Positions 42,063-51,128 of a DNA stretch of 64,000 nucleotides are shown here, piece after piece. Under the pieces are notes generated by a model. That model saw only the letters and a program-made list of their open reading frames with translations, made no database searches and was not told where the DNA came from. The position numbers were made by a program, and so were the translations under genes. Numbering within the stretch: position 1 is the stretch's first letter; the number at the start of each line of letters is the position of its first letter. This DNA comes from Deltaproteobacteria bacterium (GTDB taxonomy: Bacteria > Desulfobacterota > GWC2-55-46 > UBA9637), in contig JAUYHF010000006.1 of assembly GCA_030690165.1 (NCBI GenBank), positions 29,848 to 93,847 on the forward strand, given 5' to 3'.

Positions 42063-44288
42063 ATGTCTAAAAAAACCTTTATAGATGTCGCAGTTGAACT
42101 TCCTCTGGACAGGATATTTACCTACAAAGTTCCTGACGCATTGTCAGATCAGGTGGAAATTGGCAAACGTGTTCTTGTCCCTTTTGGCAAAAGGGTTGTA
42201 ACCGGCTTTTGTCTCGGATTCAGAGAAAATTCGGAGGTGAAAGGCATAAAAGATATACTTGATGTATTGGATGATAAACCTGTATTTGATGAAAAGAGGC
42301 TAAGTTTTTTTCAATGGATGGCATCCTACTATTTCGCCCCTGTTGGCGCTGTCTTAAGCCTTATATATCCGGCCGGGCTGAATATAAAAAGCCAGAGGTA
42401 TTTTTTCAGAACAGGGCAAGAAGAAATGCCTGATATATGCAGGTTAGACAAAGAACTCATTGAGGTAATCACAAAAAAAAACAGCATTCCCCTTACCTCT
42501 CTTTTAAAGATATTTAAAGGCAAGTCCATATACTCTGCCATAAACAGGTTAAAACATACAGGCCTCATAAAGGAGGAGTTAAAGATTAAGAGCAGGGTTA
42601 GAGAAAGGAAAGATAAAAAAATACGGAACCCTCTGGAAGATATAATACCGCAGGCTGTTTTACATAAACCTGCTCCCGAGCAAGTCTTGGCTCTGAATGC
42701 CATTTCTCAGGGCTTAAAGGGCAAGGCATTTTCACCATTTCTGCTTTACGGCGTTACAGGAAGCGGAAAGACCCTTGTCTATCTGAAGGCGCTGGAACAG
42801 GCTGTCCGCCTTGGCAAACAGGCCATATTTTTAGTGCCGGAGATATCTCTCACATCGTGGCCTGTTAAATATGTGACTGCCATATTCCCCGGCAGGGTCG
42901 CAGTTCTTCACAGCGGACTTTCTGACGGCGAGAGATACGACGAATGGAAAAGGATAAGAGACGGTGAGGCAGATGTGGTTGTTGGCGCAAGGTCTGCTAT
43001 TTTTGCGCCTTTAAAAAATCTTGGACTTATAATCGTTGACGAGGAGCATGAGCCTTCATATAAACAGGAAGAGGGCATAAAATACAATGCGCGGGATTTA
43101 AGCCTTATGATGGGGAAGATGTTTAACCTGACCGTTGTGCTTGGCTCAGCCACACCTTCTATTGAGACATTTTATAATGCACAGAATGGCAAGATTACGC
43201 CCCTTCATTTGACCAGAAGGGTTGAGGATAGACCAATGCCGGAAATAGAGGTAGTGGATATGAGAGAACAGGAGTCAGGGGTCAGGGGTCATATTATATC
43301 AGAAAAACTTCAACAGCTTATGAAGAAGAATCAAAACCTTGGTTATCAAACAATCCTTTTTTTGAATAGAAGGGGATTTTCAAATTTTTTAATCTGCAAT
43401 GACTGCGGCCATAGTTTTAAATGTTTGAACTGCAGTGTGTCTCTTACAATGCACAAAAGGGCCGGGCTTTTAAAGTGCCACTACTGTGATATGTCCATGC
43501 CAATCCCTGATACATGCCCAAAATGTCATGGCTGCCATGTTAAGCCCATAGGGATTGGCACAGAGCAGTTGGAAGAAGAGGCAAGGAATATATTGAAAAA
43601 GGCAAGGGTTGCCCGCATGGACAAGGACACGACAACAAAGAAAAGATCTCATCAGAAGATACTTGACGCAGTTGACAGAGGCGATGTGGATGTGCTTGTC
43701 GGAACACAGATGGTGGCCAAAGGGCATCACTTTCCTTATGTTACGCTGGTTGGGATTGTATCAGCAGATACATCTATAAACATCCCTGATTTCAGAAGTT
43801 CTGAACGGACATTCCAGCTTATAACCCAGGCAGGAGGCCGGGCGGGAAGGGGAAATATCCCCGGCAAGGTTGTTATTCAAACACTTAATCCTGACCATTT
43901 CTGCCTCAAGCCGGCAACACAACAGAACTATGAAGAATTTTTTATAGAGGAACTTAACAATAGAAAAGAACTCTTCTATCCGCCGTTCTCAAGGCTTGCA
44001 ATCATAAGGTTTGACGGGAATAAGGAAGCAGATGTGGCGGCATTTGCGAAAAAGACAAAAGAACTCGCAGACAGCCTGCTTTTAAGAACAAATGATGTAA
44101 CCTTGCTTGGCCCTACCCCTGCCATTCTTTCAAAGCTCAAAGGCAAATACCGCTGGCAGATGCTGTTAAAAGGCAAGAGTACAAAATCACTGCATGAATT
44201 TATAAAAAACATTTTAACCGGGTTGGAGAAAAAAAACCAGGGCAGGGTTAAACTTGCGGTAGATGTTGACCCGATAACTACAATATAA
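42063..44288 (+). CDS. priA: Primosomal protein N' (replication restart helicase PriA)
   Basis: 741 residues. N-terminal 3'-end DNA-binding domain, Walker A GVTGSGKT, DEEH box (IIVDEEHEPSYKQ), two zinc sites with eight Cys (CNDC, CLNC, CHYC, CPKC), and helicase motif VI (TQAGGRAGRG). It restarts stalled forks by loading DnaB. At 43271-43291 a tandem GGGGTCA repeat encodes ESGVRGH, a small in-frame insert before ISEKL. ATG start, no evident ribosome site. The 122 bases before it hold only a weak inverted repeat. Confidence 0.97.
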   Translation: MSKKTFIDVAVELPLDRIFTYKVPDALSDQVEIGKRVLVPFGKRVVTGFCLGFRENSEVKGIKDILDVLDDKPVFDEKRLSFFQWMASYYFAPVGAVLSLIYPAGLNIKSQRYFFRTGQEEMPDICRLDKELIEVITKKNSIPLTSLLKIFKGKSIYSAINRLKHTGLIKEELKIKSRVRERKDKKIRNPLEDIIPQAVLHKPAPEQVLALNAISQGLKGKAFSPFLLYGVTGSGKTLVYLKALEQAVRLGKQAIFLVPEISLTSWPVKYVTAIFPGRVAVLHSGLSDGERYDEWKRIRDGEADVVVGARSAIFAPLKNLGLIIVDEEHEPSYKQEEGIKYNARDLSLMMGKMFNLTVVLGSATPSIETFYNAQNGKITPLHLTRRVEDRPMPEIEVVDMREQESGVRGHIISEKLQQLMKKNQNLGYQTILFLNRRGFSNFLICNDCGHSFKCLNCSVSLTMHKRAGLLKCHYCDMSMPIPDTCPKCHGCHVKPIGIGTEQLEEEARNILKKARVARMDKDTTTKKRSHQKILDAVDRGDVDVLVGTQMVAKGHHFPYVTLVGIVSADTSINIPDFRSSERTFQLITQAGGRAGRGNIPGKVVIQTLNPDHFCLKPATQQNYEEFFIEELNNRKELFYPPFSRLAIIRFDGNKEADVAAFAKKTKELADSLLLRTNDVTLLGPTPAILSKLKGKYRWQMLLKGKSTKSLHEFIKNILTGLEKKNQGRVKLAVDVDPITTI
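43271..43291. repeat. Tandem GGGGTCA repeat inside priA
   Basis: Three units (GGAGTCA, GGGGTCA, GGGGTCA) in frame between helicase motifs. Confidence 0.8.
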
Positions 44289-44319
44289 TTTGCTCCGAAA
44301 ATACCTTATTTACCCCATC

Positions 44320-44399
44320 CCCACCCTGACCCTCCCCTTGAAGGGGAGGAAATAAGAGAGTTTCCTCTCCCTCAGGGAGAGGATTAAGGTGAGGGTGGG
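44320..44399. terminator. Three nested hairpins between convergent genes
   Basis: Outer arms CCCACCCT / AGGGTGGG; inside, CCTCCCC-TTGAA-GGGGAGG (44331-44349) and CCTCTCCC-TCA-GGGAGAGG (44364-44382). It lies between the priA stop and the stop of the propeller gene. This resembles a dispersed G+C-rich repeat common in proteobacterial genomes; it can also stop transcription. Confidence 0.6.
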
Positions 44400-45305
44400 T
44401 TAATAGTCTACCCCTGTTACAAGGACCTTCCCCTCCTGCATCCTCGGCAGCCAAAGCTGTTTATGTTGTCCGTCATAGAAAAAATCTGCTGGACCGTGAA
44501 CACCTTCAGGAAGCTTCAGATTGATTTCATTTTTTGTTTTTGGATCATAAACCACCAGTCTGCCAGGTTTGTCAAAGGCAACCCAGTCGGAAAAGAGAAT
44601 CTTATCCCCTTCCAAAAGCCAAACGCCGTCCAACAAACCTGTCCCTTCAGTCAGTTTTTCATATTTAGACTTATTATTTTCAAAGCTGATTACGCCAAGG
44701 CCGCCTTTGGCATTCTGGCCGCCAAAGCTTACTGCATACAGTTTTTGCGCCTTTTTATCAAAATATAGTCCATTAGCGCCGATAAGGTCAATCACAAATT
44801 CGTAGCGCGGTTTTGGGTCGATGTATATTTTAAATATCTTTCCGATGTCGGTTGCGGAAACAAACAGTGTGTTGTTGTCAATGACCGCTATATCGTTCAA
44901 ATACATCGTCTTTTCTTTTGAAAAATCAAGCTCAAAATTCTGCCTTCCTGTGCTGATGTCAAATCCCACTACGCGGTCAACATCAGCTACAAAGAGCGTA
45001 CTGACAGATATGGCCATTCCCTTTGGAGAATTGAGAACACCTTTCTTTGGTAAATATTTTTTCTCGCTGATATCGCCGTCCGATGATAGCCGCGAAATAA
45101 AACCATCCTTGTCTTTTGCGCTCGGCTCAAGCTTTTCACCCATATTTGATACAAATACAAACCCGCTCATATAGTCTATGACTATGCTCTCAGGATGTGA
45201 AAAGCCCTCTATCACTCTGGAATGCCTTGCCATCTCATGGCTGTATCCTGTTGACAGCGCAACCATAAGAATAACTGCAAACATACAGCATATAATCTTT
45301 TTCAT
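44400..45305 (-). CDS. Secreted SMP-30/NHL-like beta-propeller protein
   Basis: 301 residues. Signal peptide MKKIICCMFAVILMVALSTG, then a six-blade-like series of short repeats (GFSHPESIVIDYMSGFVFVS, LNSPKGMAISVSTLFVADVD, LNDIAVIDNNTLFVSATDIG, LLDGVWLLEGDKILFSDW), as in SMP-30/gluconolactonase-like propellers of the periplasm. The ATG at 45305 is nine bases after GGAGG; an ATG three codons upstream abuts that site. A promoter with consensus boxes lies at 45350-45376. No catalytic residues can be fixed, so a binding or sensory role is equally likely. Confidence 0.8.
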   Translation of the reverse strand: MKKIICCMFAVILMVALSTGYSHEMARHSRVIEGFSHPESIVIDYMSGFVFVSNMGEKLEPSAKDKDGFISRLSSDGDISEKKYLPKKGVLNSPKGMAISVSTLFVADVDRVVGFDISTGRQNFELDFSKEKTMYLNDIAVIDNNTLFVSATDIGKIFKIYIDPKPRYEFVIDLIGANGLYFDKKAQKLYAVSFGGQNAKGGLGVISFENNKSKYEKLTEGTGLLDGVWLLEGDKILFSDWVAFDKPGRLVVYDPKTKNEINLKLPEGVHGPADFFYDGQHKQLWLPRMQEGKVLVTGVDY

Positions 45306-45349
45306 ATCGTGCATCCTCCTTAAATTAGTCTAACTCGTTTCTATTGTAA

Positions 45350-45376
45350 ATTATACCGCACCCTTTTTTTTGTCAA
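45350..45376 (-). promoter_or_regulatory. Promoter of the secreted propeller gene
   Basis: On the minus strand perfect TTGACA (45376-45371) and perfect TATAAT (45355-45350), but with a short 15-base spacer. Confidence 0.65.
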
Positions 45377-45425
45377 GCATTTTTTGCGGACAAAACAGGG
45401 TTGAATAACTACAATATAATTTTCT

Positions 45426-45454
45426 TTTACTCACAAGCTCAATAATTGTATAAT
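45426..45454 (+). promoter_or_regulatory. def promoter with very short leader
   Basis: TTTACT (45426-45431), 17-base spacer, perfect TATAAT (45449-45454). The def ATG begins only six bases after the -10 box, so transcription would start at or next to the start codon. Confidence 0.65.
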
Positions 45455-45460
45455 AAACGC

Positions 45461-45988
45461 ATGTCTGTATTAAATATCCTCAAATACCCTGATCCATTTC
45501 TTAAGACAAAGGCAAAACCTGTATCAAAGATAGACGCAGATATAAAAAGGCTTATCTCTGACATGGCAGAAACCATGTATTTTGCCCGCGGCATAGGCCT
45601 TGCCGCAACACAGGTTGGTGTGGATAAAAGGGTTGCGGTTCTGGATATCCCGAAAGGCGAGGATTATAAAAAAGGTGAGAATCTTATTGTCCTGATAAAC
45701 ACGGAGATAACAGCGTATGAATGGGAGATAAAATATGAGGAGGGATGTTTGAGTATTCCTGGTTTTACCGCAGATATAAAAAGGTTTGCAAATATAACTG
45801 TAAAGGGTCTTAATAAAGATGGAAATGATGTGGAGATCAAGGCAGAAGGGCTTCTTGCCATTGCCCTTCAGCATGAGATAGACCATCTTGATGGAATATT
45901 ATTTATAGACAGGCTCTCTAAATTAAAAAGGGATATTATAAAAAGAAAAATAAAGAAGGCTGTTGAAGATGAAAAAAAGAGGTTATAA
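45461..45988 (+). CDS. def: Peptide deformylase
   Basis: 175 residues, removes the N-formyl group of new proteins. Metal site motifs: GIGLAATQVGV, EGCLSIPG (Cys ligand) and HEIDHLDG (two His ligands plus catalytic Glu). The start is the ATG at 45461 giving MSVLNILKYPDPFLK; a TTG at 45446 lies inside the promoter. There is no ribosome site and the -10 box is six bases upstream, so the mRNA may be leaderless. It is followed by fmt at 27 bases, the classic def-fmt pair. Confidence 0.96.
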   Translation: MSVLNILKYPDPFLKTKAKPVSKIDADIKRLISDMAETMYFARGIGLAATQVGVDKRVAVLDIPKGEDYKKGENLIVLINTEITAYEWEIKYEEGCLSIPGFTADIKRFANITVKGLNKDGNDVEIKAEGLLAIALQHEIDHLDGILFIDRLSKLKRDIIKRKIKKAVEDEKKRL

Positions 45989-46015
45989 ATTTATACAAAG
46001 AAACAAGGAGTATTG

Positions 46016-46954
46016 TTGGATAAAAGATTAAGAATCGTTTTCATGGGCACGCCTGAGTTTGCAGTTCCATCTCTGAGGGCATTGATAGAGGTTGGTGAAA
46101 ATGTTGTAGCAATTGTAACCCAGCCTGACAAACCAAGGGGAAGGGGAAAGAAATTAACCCCTCCGCCTGTCAGGGAGGCTGCCCTTAAGCATAATATACC
46201 GGTGTTTCAGCCTGAAAAAATTAAGGACGAGCCATTTATAACTGCAATCAGTAATTTTTCCCCTGATGTTATAGCAGTTGTGGCCTATGGAAAGATATTG
46301 CCAAAGGCTATTCTGGACATTCCTCCAAAGGGTTGTATAAATGTCCATGCATCTATTTTGCCAAAGTATCGCGGCGCGGCGCCTATAAATTGGGCTATAA
46401 TAAACGGCGAAAAGGAGACGGGCATAACAACAATGCTTCTGGATGAGGGCATGGACACAGGCGATATGCTCTTAACCGAAAAGGTTGAGATAAGAGATGA
46501 TGACACGACGTCGAGTTTACACGACAGATTAAAATATATTGGAGCCGATCTGCTTATAAAAACAATAAAGGACATTAAGTCGGAAACAATAAGACCGATT
46601 CCGCAGGACGATTCACAGGCAACCTATGCGCCAATGCTGAAAAAGGAAGACGGCCGCATAGACTGGACAATGAAGGCAGAGGAGATAAAAAATCTTATAA
46701 GGGGTTTGAACCCGTGGCCTGGCGCATATACAAGGTGGGACGGCAAGCAGATAAAGATATTCAAGGCGGAAGTTGAAGCAGGGGTCAAGGAAGAACCCGG
46801 AACCGTAATAAATATATCTACAGAAGGTATTTTTGCGGCAACAGGCAAAGGTATTCTGCTCATTAAAGAATTACAGCCGGAAAACAAAAACAGGATGACA
46901 GCGTCTGAATTTATAAAGGGGTATAGAATTGTCAAAGGGCAAATCTTTGATTGA
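46016..46954 (+). CDS. fmt: Methionyl-tRNA formyltransferase
   Basis: 312 residues. Formylates initiator Met-tRNA using 10-formyl-THF. Motifs: IVFMGTPEFAVPSL, NVHASILPKYRGAAPINWAI (catalytic SLLP-like loop), GITTMLLDEGMDTG, and the C-terminal domain WTMKAEEIKNLIRGLNPWPG. Two TTG codons are adjacent; the one at 46016 is five bases after AAGGAG and is preferred. It overlaps the next gene by 26 bases. Confidence 0.96.
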   Translation: MDKRLRIVFMGTPEFAVPSLRALIEVGENVVAIVTQPDKPRGRGKKLTPPPVREAALKHNIPVFQPEKIKDEPFITAISNFSPDVIAVVAYGKILPKAILDIPPKGCINVHASILPKYRGAAPINWAIINGEKETGITTMLLDEGMDTGDMLLTEKVEIRDDDTTSSLHDRLKYIGADLLIKTIKDIKSETIRPIPQDDSQATYAPMLKKEDGRIDWTMKAEEIKNLIRGLNPWPGAYTRWDGKQIKIFKAEVEAGVKEEPGTVINISTEGIFAATGKGILLIKELQPENKNRMTASEFIKGYRIVKGQIFD

Positions 46955-47741
46955 ACGGGAATCGGAATGGAACAGCAGTGATGAGAGTGTTCCTTATAGG
47001 CCAGCTAAAGGGATATTTATTGGCCTTCTTTCTTTTTGCACTTTTATTATACTGTTTGTAGGCTTTTTCTTCTGGTATATACCATCAATAGGCCTTGTCA
47101 ATATCCATCCTGCGCTTCCAATTATACTTGGCATCGGGATTGCTGTAATAATCCTCATACTTATAGTCGGAGCAGTGGGAATAAGCCTTGCCATTATAAA
47201 AGGAAGGGATATATTCCTTTCTTATAAATTCAGAGGCATCCTGATAAAATTCTTCCTGCCCCTGATGATAATGGTGGGCGGCATTTTAAGGATACCAAAG
47301 ATAAAGATAGAGCAGTCATTCATAGAGATAAATAATCAGCTTGTCAAAGGGCTTGGGAAAAGGTTCAAACCCGAAAGGATTCTTATTCTCATGCCTCACT
47401 GCATTCAGTTTGTTGGCTGCAAAATAAAGGTGACCCAGAGCGTAAAAAACTGTGTCGGGTGCGGCAGGTGCGAAATAGCGGAGCTTCTGTGGCTTTCAGA
47501 GGAATTCGGCATAGACCTTTTTGTGTCTACCGGCGGAACAATAGCGAGAAGAAAGGTCTATGAAAAAAGACCCAATGCAATAGTGGCAGTGGCATGTGAA
47601 AGGGATTTGATATCCGGGATACAAGACGCCTACCCGCTGCCTGTGCTTGCTGTTGTAAATAAAAGGCCACAGGGCTATTGTATGGGCACAGGCGTTGAAA
47701 TAGCTGCTGTTAGAGACGCGATAAGAGGGCTTTTGGCTTGA
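46929..47741 (+). CDS. DUF116 membrane protein with cysteine cluster
   Basis: 270 residues. Two membrane segments (FIGLLSFCTFIILFVGFFFW and PALPIILGIGIAVIILILIV), then a cytoplasmic DUF116 domain with PHCIQFVGC, NCVGCGRCEIAELLW and a late CERD / PQGYCMGTG; these cysteines suggest a metal or Fe-S site. Function is unknown in the family; it is often found next to def/fmt and related translation genes. TTG start, eight bases after AAGGGG, overlapping fmt by 26 bases, so it is translationally coupled. Confidence 0.88.
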   Translation: MSKGKSLIERESEWNSSDESVPYRPAKGIFIGLLSFCTFIILFVGFFFWYIPSIGLVNIHPALPIILGIGIAVIILILIVGAVGISLAIIKGRDIFLSYKFRGILIKFFLPLMIMVGGILRIPKIKIEQSFIEINNQLVKGLGKRFKPERILILMPHCIQFVGCKIKVTQSVKNCVGCGRCEIAELLWLSEEFGIDLFVSTGGTIARRKVYEKRPNAIVAVACERDLISGIQDAYPLPVLAVVNKRPQGYCMGTGVEIAAVRDAIRGLLA

Positions 47742-47847
47742 CCTCTCTTCAACGTCATGTTAAATTCCTTTCCAATGAACCTCGCGAGGTTGTACTTTTA
47801 CGTATAGGTAAAATTGAATATTATCTTTTAAACGGAGGTATAGCGGA

Positions 47848-48543
47848 ATGAAAAAGGCGCTTTTGGTGGACGATGTTAAACTCTTCCTGGAATTGGAGAA
47901 GACCCTTCTCGCAAACAGAAGCAACATCCAGTTATTTACAGCTACATCAGGCCAGGAAGCTATAGAAATACATAGAAGGGAAAAGGTTGATATTATCCTC
48001 TGCGATTTATATATGCCGGGGATGAATGGCAACGAGGTATGCAGGATTATAAGAAATGACGGCAACCTTAATAAGGTGTCTATAATAATAGTTACAACAA
48101 GCGCCAAGGACGTTGATATATGCCTTGAGGCAGGCGCAAATGATGTTATACTTAAACCAATAAACCCTTCAGAGTTTCTGCAAAAGATCGGGAAATATAT
48201 CAACATACCTGTCAGACGCGATATCCGTATCCTTGCAAGGATAGGGGTGGAGGGCGCAAGGGGGGCGCCGCCGGAATCGTTTCTTGGCAATACAGTAAAT
48301 ATCAGTGTGAGCGGCGTTTTAATAGAAACCGGCCATGCCCTTTCTATAGGGGAGACTGTATCCTGTTCATTCTTTGTGCCAGGCAACTCTACGCCTATAA
48401 CTGCTGCAGGCGGGGTTGTAAGAAAGACAGACGGCAGAGGGCCAGGTATGAATTATTACGGCATTAGATTTATGGATATAAGGGAAGAGGATAAACTGGC
48501 AATTGAAAGCTATATAAAGAGACATCCCGAAGCTGCTGCTTGA
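47848..48543 (+). CDS. Response regulator with PilZ (cyclic-di-GMP) output domain
   Basis: 231 residues. Receiver 1-120 with Asp8/Asp9 and phospho-acceptor Asp52 region (ILCDLYMPGMNGNE), Thr and Lys (ILKP) present. PilZ domain from about 122: RRDIR...AR, NISVSGVLIET (NxSxxG-type c-di-GMP motif) and YYGIRFMDI. It links phosphorylation to c-di-GMP, likely controlling motility or surface behaviour. GGAGG precedes the ATG by about nine bases. No kinase is adjacent; the chemosensory CheA of this window is a possible but unproven donor. A GAACCTCGCGAGGTTG palindrome lies upstream at about 47775. Confidence 0.9.
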   Translation: MKKALLVDDVKLFLELEKTLLANRSNIQLFTATSGQEAIEIHRREKVDIILCDLYMPGMNGNEVCRIIRNDGNLNKVSIIIVTTSAKDVDICLEAGANDVILKPINPSEFLQKIGKYINIPVRRDIRILARIGVEGARGAPPESFLGNTVNISVSGVLIETGHALSIGETVSCSFFVPGNSTPITAAGGVVRKTDGRGPGMNYYGIRFMDIREEDKLAIESYIKRHPEAAA

Positions 48544-48614
48544 GGCCGGATTATAAATTTTATCCATTCCAACACCCTCGGCACATACGCATCCGCCAGA
48601 AATTTTTCGTGCAT

Positions 48615-48643
48615 TTGACTTAAAGGGTTCAATGCCATATATT
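48615..48643 (+). promoter_or_regulatory. Promoter of the first htpX
   Basis: TTGACT (48615-48620), 17-base spacer, TATATT (48638-48643), 36 bases before the ATG; five of six matches in each box. Confidence 0.65.
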
Positions 48644-48678
48644 TAATATCAAAAAAATTTTAACGGAGGTAGTATCAG

Positions 48679-49533
48679 ATGAACTTTTTAAAAACCACAA
48701 TGCTTCTTGCAGCGCTTACAGCCATACTTGTATTTGCAGGCGATGCGCTTGGCGGCAGGGGCGGGGCAACGACGGCCCTCGTATTTGCAGGCATCATGAA
48801 CTTCGGCGCTTACTGGTTCAGCGACAAGATAGTGCTTATGATGTATCGCGCCAAACAGGTAAGAGAGGCAGAGGCCCCTGAGCTATACGCTATAACCCGC
48901 GATCTGACGATGAAGGCAGGGCTTCCAATGCCAAAGGTATATATCATGGAAAATGACACACCGAATGCCTTTGCAACCGGAAGGAATCCAGGCCATGCAG
49001 CAGTGGCGGCTACAACAGGGATTATGCGGCTATTAACAAAAGAAGAACTTACCGGAGTCATAGGCCATGAGCTTGCCCATATCCAGAACAGAGACATCCT
49101 CATATCAACCATATCTGCCACAATTGCAGGCGCTATAAGCTATCTTGCGCATATGGCGCAGTGGGCGGCACTGTTCGGCGGCTCAAGAAACGATGAAAGA
49201 GGAGGGAATCCGATCTCTCTTATTGTAATGATGATTGTTGCGCCTCTGGCGGCAATGGTTATTCAGATGGCCATATCCAGAAGCAGGGAATATGTCGCTG
49301 ATGAAGGCGGGGCAAAGATAACCGGCAATCCGCTCTCGCTGGCAAATGCCTTAAGAAAGCTTGAATACGGCAATAAGAGAATCCCGATGGCTGTTCCAAA
49401 TGAGGCGACAGCACATATGTTTATTGTAAGCCCGTTAAGCGGAGGAGGCCTTTTGAAACTCTTCAGCACGCACCCGCCCATTGAAGAAAGGATAAAGAGA
49501 CTGGAGGCACTGGCAGGCGGTCCCAGATACTAA
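48679..49533 (+). CDS. htpX: HtpX-type M48 membrane metalloprotease (first copy)
   Basis: 284 residues. Two N-terminal membrane segments, catalytic zinc motif [10 protein letters not shown] (HExxH), a second pair of membrane segments ([40 protein letters not shown]) and the third ligand in [10 protein letters not shown]. It degrades misfolded inner-membrane proteins. GGAGG before the ATG; own promoter. A paralogue lies at 50153-51112 on the other strand; the two share [30 protein letters not shown], so they are old duplicates. Confidence 0.93.
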   Translation: MNFLKTTMLLAALTAILVFAGDALGGRGGATTALVFAGIMNFGAYWFSDKIVLMMYRAKQVREAEAPELYAITRDLTMKAGLPMPKVYIMENDTPNAFATGRNPGHAAVAATTGIMRLLTKEELTGVIGHELAHIQNRDILISTISATIAGAISYLAHMAQWAALFGGSRNDERGGNPISLIVMMIVAPLAAMVIQMAISRSREYVADEGGAKITGNPLSLANALRKLEYGNKRIPMAVPNEATAHMFIVSPLSGGGLLKLFSTHPPIEERIKRLEALAGGPRY

Positions 49534-49542
49534 TTGAGCAGT

Positions 49543-50169
49543 TTATATCTTAAATATTACCTTAAATAGTATTTGAAGGATTAAAAACAGCGCATCATTA
49601 GTAATCTCCGCCCTGTCCCAATTTGTATCTCCGGGTTCGAGGACGTTTATATCCGGTTCAGGCCTGGTTCTTAACGCTGTCCTCAGATGTCCGATAGTTT
49701 CCCATTTTGCCTGTTGGCTGTCAACTGCAAGTACAGCTTCAGCGCCTTTTGTTGAGGGTTCGGTTTTTTCAAATCTGCTGCGCAGCTTATTTTTGTTCTC
49801 TTCATATTTAACCAACTCGCCTCTGTTTAACCATAAACCGTTGCATCTTTTGCATCTGTTTATCCTTGAATCTACCGGTAGATTCGGGTCTTGAAACGGT
49901 TCAAGGGGAATACCGCAGCGACTTGGACAAAGGCCCGCGCCTTTTTGGACAAGGCTTTTGGCTAAAAGGCTATTTAAGTTAACCGTGTCAAGCCTCTTTG
50001 CCTCCGCATCCTTAAGATAATAAAGCTCCCAGTTGTCAAACCATATGCCGCCGCAGTCATTACACTGGTCAAGAAGGAGAACCCTTCCATAATTCGCCTC
50101 CGCATACACCTCCTTGCAAACGCCGCTGCATTCAGGACAACTGAGTTTTTTATCAGGTTGTTCGTTCAT
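49543..50169 (-). CDS. Double zinc-ribbon (zf-TFIIB) protein
   Basis: 208 residues. Two zf-TFIIB-type ribbons: CPEC...CNDCGGIWFDNWEL (residues 11-48) and CPSRC...CKRCNGLWLNRGEL (about 81-117). The tail is acidic and ends in a hydrophobic helix (ALFLILQILFKVIFKI) that could touch the membrane. Such proteins often travel with M48 peptidases and LemA; function unknown. Its ATG overlaps the end of the second htpX by 17 bases, so it is the third gene of a lemA-htpX-ribbon unit. Confidence 0.85.
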   Translation of the reverse strand: MNEQPDKKLSCPECSGVCKEVYAEANYGRVLLLDQCNDCGGIWFDNWELYYLKDAEAKRLDTVNLNSLLAKSLVQKGAGLCPSRCGIPLEPFQDPNLPVDSRINRCKRCNGLWLNRGELVKYEENKNKLRSRFEKTEPSTKGAEAVLAVDSQQAKWETIGHLRTALRTRPEPDINVLEPGDTNWDRAEITNDALFLILQILFKVIFKI

Positions 50170-51112
50170 AAATATATGCCATCCTTCTTAGTCTCTCAAT
50201 CCTCTTCTCAATCGGCGGGTGAGTGGACATGACATCGGCAAAAAGGCCCTCTTTATTGTCAAGCTTCCTTTGCAGGGGATCGCTGATAAAAAGATGCGCA
50301 GTCCCTTTGTGCGCATTCTTTACAGGAGATGATGTGCTGGCTATCTTTTCCAATGCGCTTGCAAGGCTTAAAGGATTTCTTGTAAATTCCGATGAGGATG
50401 CGTCTGCCAGATATTCCCTCTGCCTTGACACAGCCATAGCAATAATTCTGGATAACAGAGGCGCAAGCAGGGCAAACAAAACAATAATAAGGAGCATTAC
50501 AGGATGCATGCCTTTGCTCTTTGAACCGCGCCTTGTCCTTATGCCGCCGTATCTCCACGCCCGGAGAGCCCAGTCCGACAAAAGAACTATTGTTCCCACA
50601 AGCACTGTCACCACTGTCATTAAGAGTATATCCTGATTTTTTATATGCCCCATCTCGTGCGCTATCACTGCCTGAAGCTCTTCCCTGTTCATGGTTTCCA
50701 AAAGCCCTTCGGTAACGCCAACTACAGCATGTTGAGGATCCCTGCCTGTCGCAAAGGCATTTGGCGCAGGGTCAGGAATCACATATATCTTCGGCATGGG
50801 AAGCCCTGACGCCAGAGCCATTTCTGTCATCACATTGTGAAGCTTTTTGTGCAAAGGGTTTTCAAACCGGAGCGGCTGGGCCCTGAGGGAAAAAAGCACG
50901 ACGTTATCGCCATAAAAATACGCGACAAATCCATTGATGCCTGCCAGTGAAACGGCAATTAGGGTTGCAACCGGAAGGCCGGTGGTCTTCAACGTTCCAA
51001 ATGTGTAGCTGTCGATTGCAAATCCAAGGATGCCGAGGATAATAAAAAAGGCTGCAATAAGAACAATAGTCAGCCTGCGGTTTCGCCTTTGCTGGGAGTA
51101 GATATCTGTCAT
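50153..51112 (-). CDS. htpX: HtpX-type M48 metalloprotease (second copy)
   Basis: 319 residues. Two N-terminal membrane segments, zinc motif HEMGHIKNQD, further membrane segments (VTVLVGTIVLLSDWALRAWR, VMLLIIVLFALLAPLLSRI) and SRQREYLADAS. This variant is the type found beside lemA. AAGGGG about eight bases before the ATG; 16 bases after lemA. Expected to act with LemA in envelope proteostasis. Catalytic residues intact. Confidence 0.92.
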   Translation of the reverse strand: MTDIYSQQRRNRRLTIVLIAAFFIILGILGFAIDSYTFGTLKTTGLPVATLIAVSLAGINGFVAYFYGDNVVLFSLRAQPLRFENPLHKKLHNVMTEMALASGLPMPKIYVIPDPAPNAFATGRDPQHAVVGVTEGLLETMNREELQAVIAHEMGHIKNQDILLMTVVTVLVGTIVLLSDWALRAWRYGGIRTRRGSKSKGMHPVMLLIIVLFALLAPLLSRIIAMAVSRQREYLADASSSEFTRNPLSLASALEKIASTSSPVKNAHKGTAHLFISDPLQRKLDNKEGLFADVMSTHPPIEKRIERLRRMAYIYERTT

Positions 51113-51128
51113 ATTTACTACCCCTTTT

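Noticed and set aside
47775..47790. Palindrome around AACCTCGCGAGGTT as an operator for the PilZ regulator gene
   Set aside because: A single symmetric site with no promoter found near it; evidence too thin.
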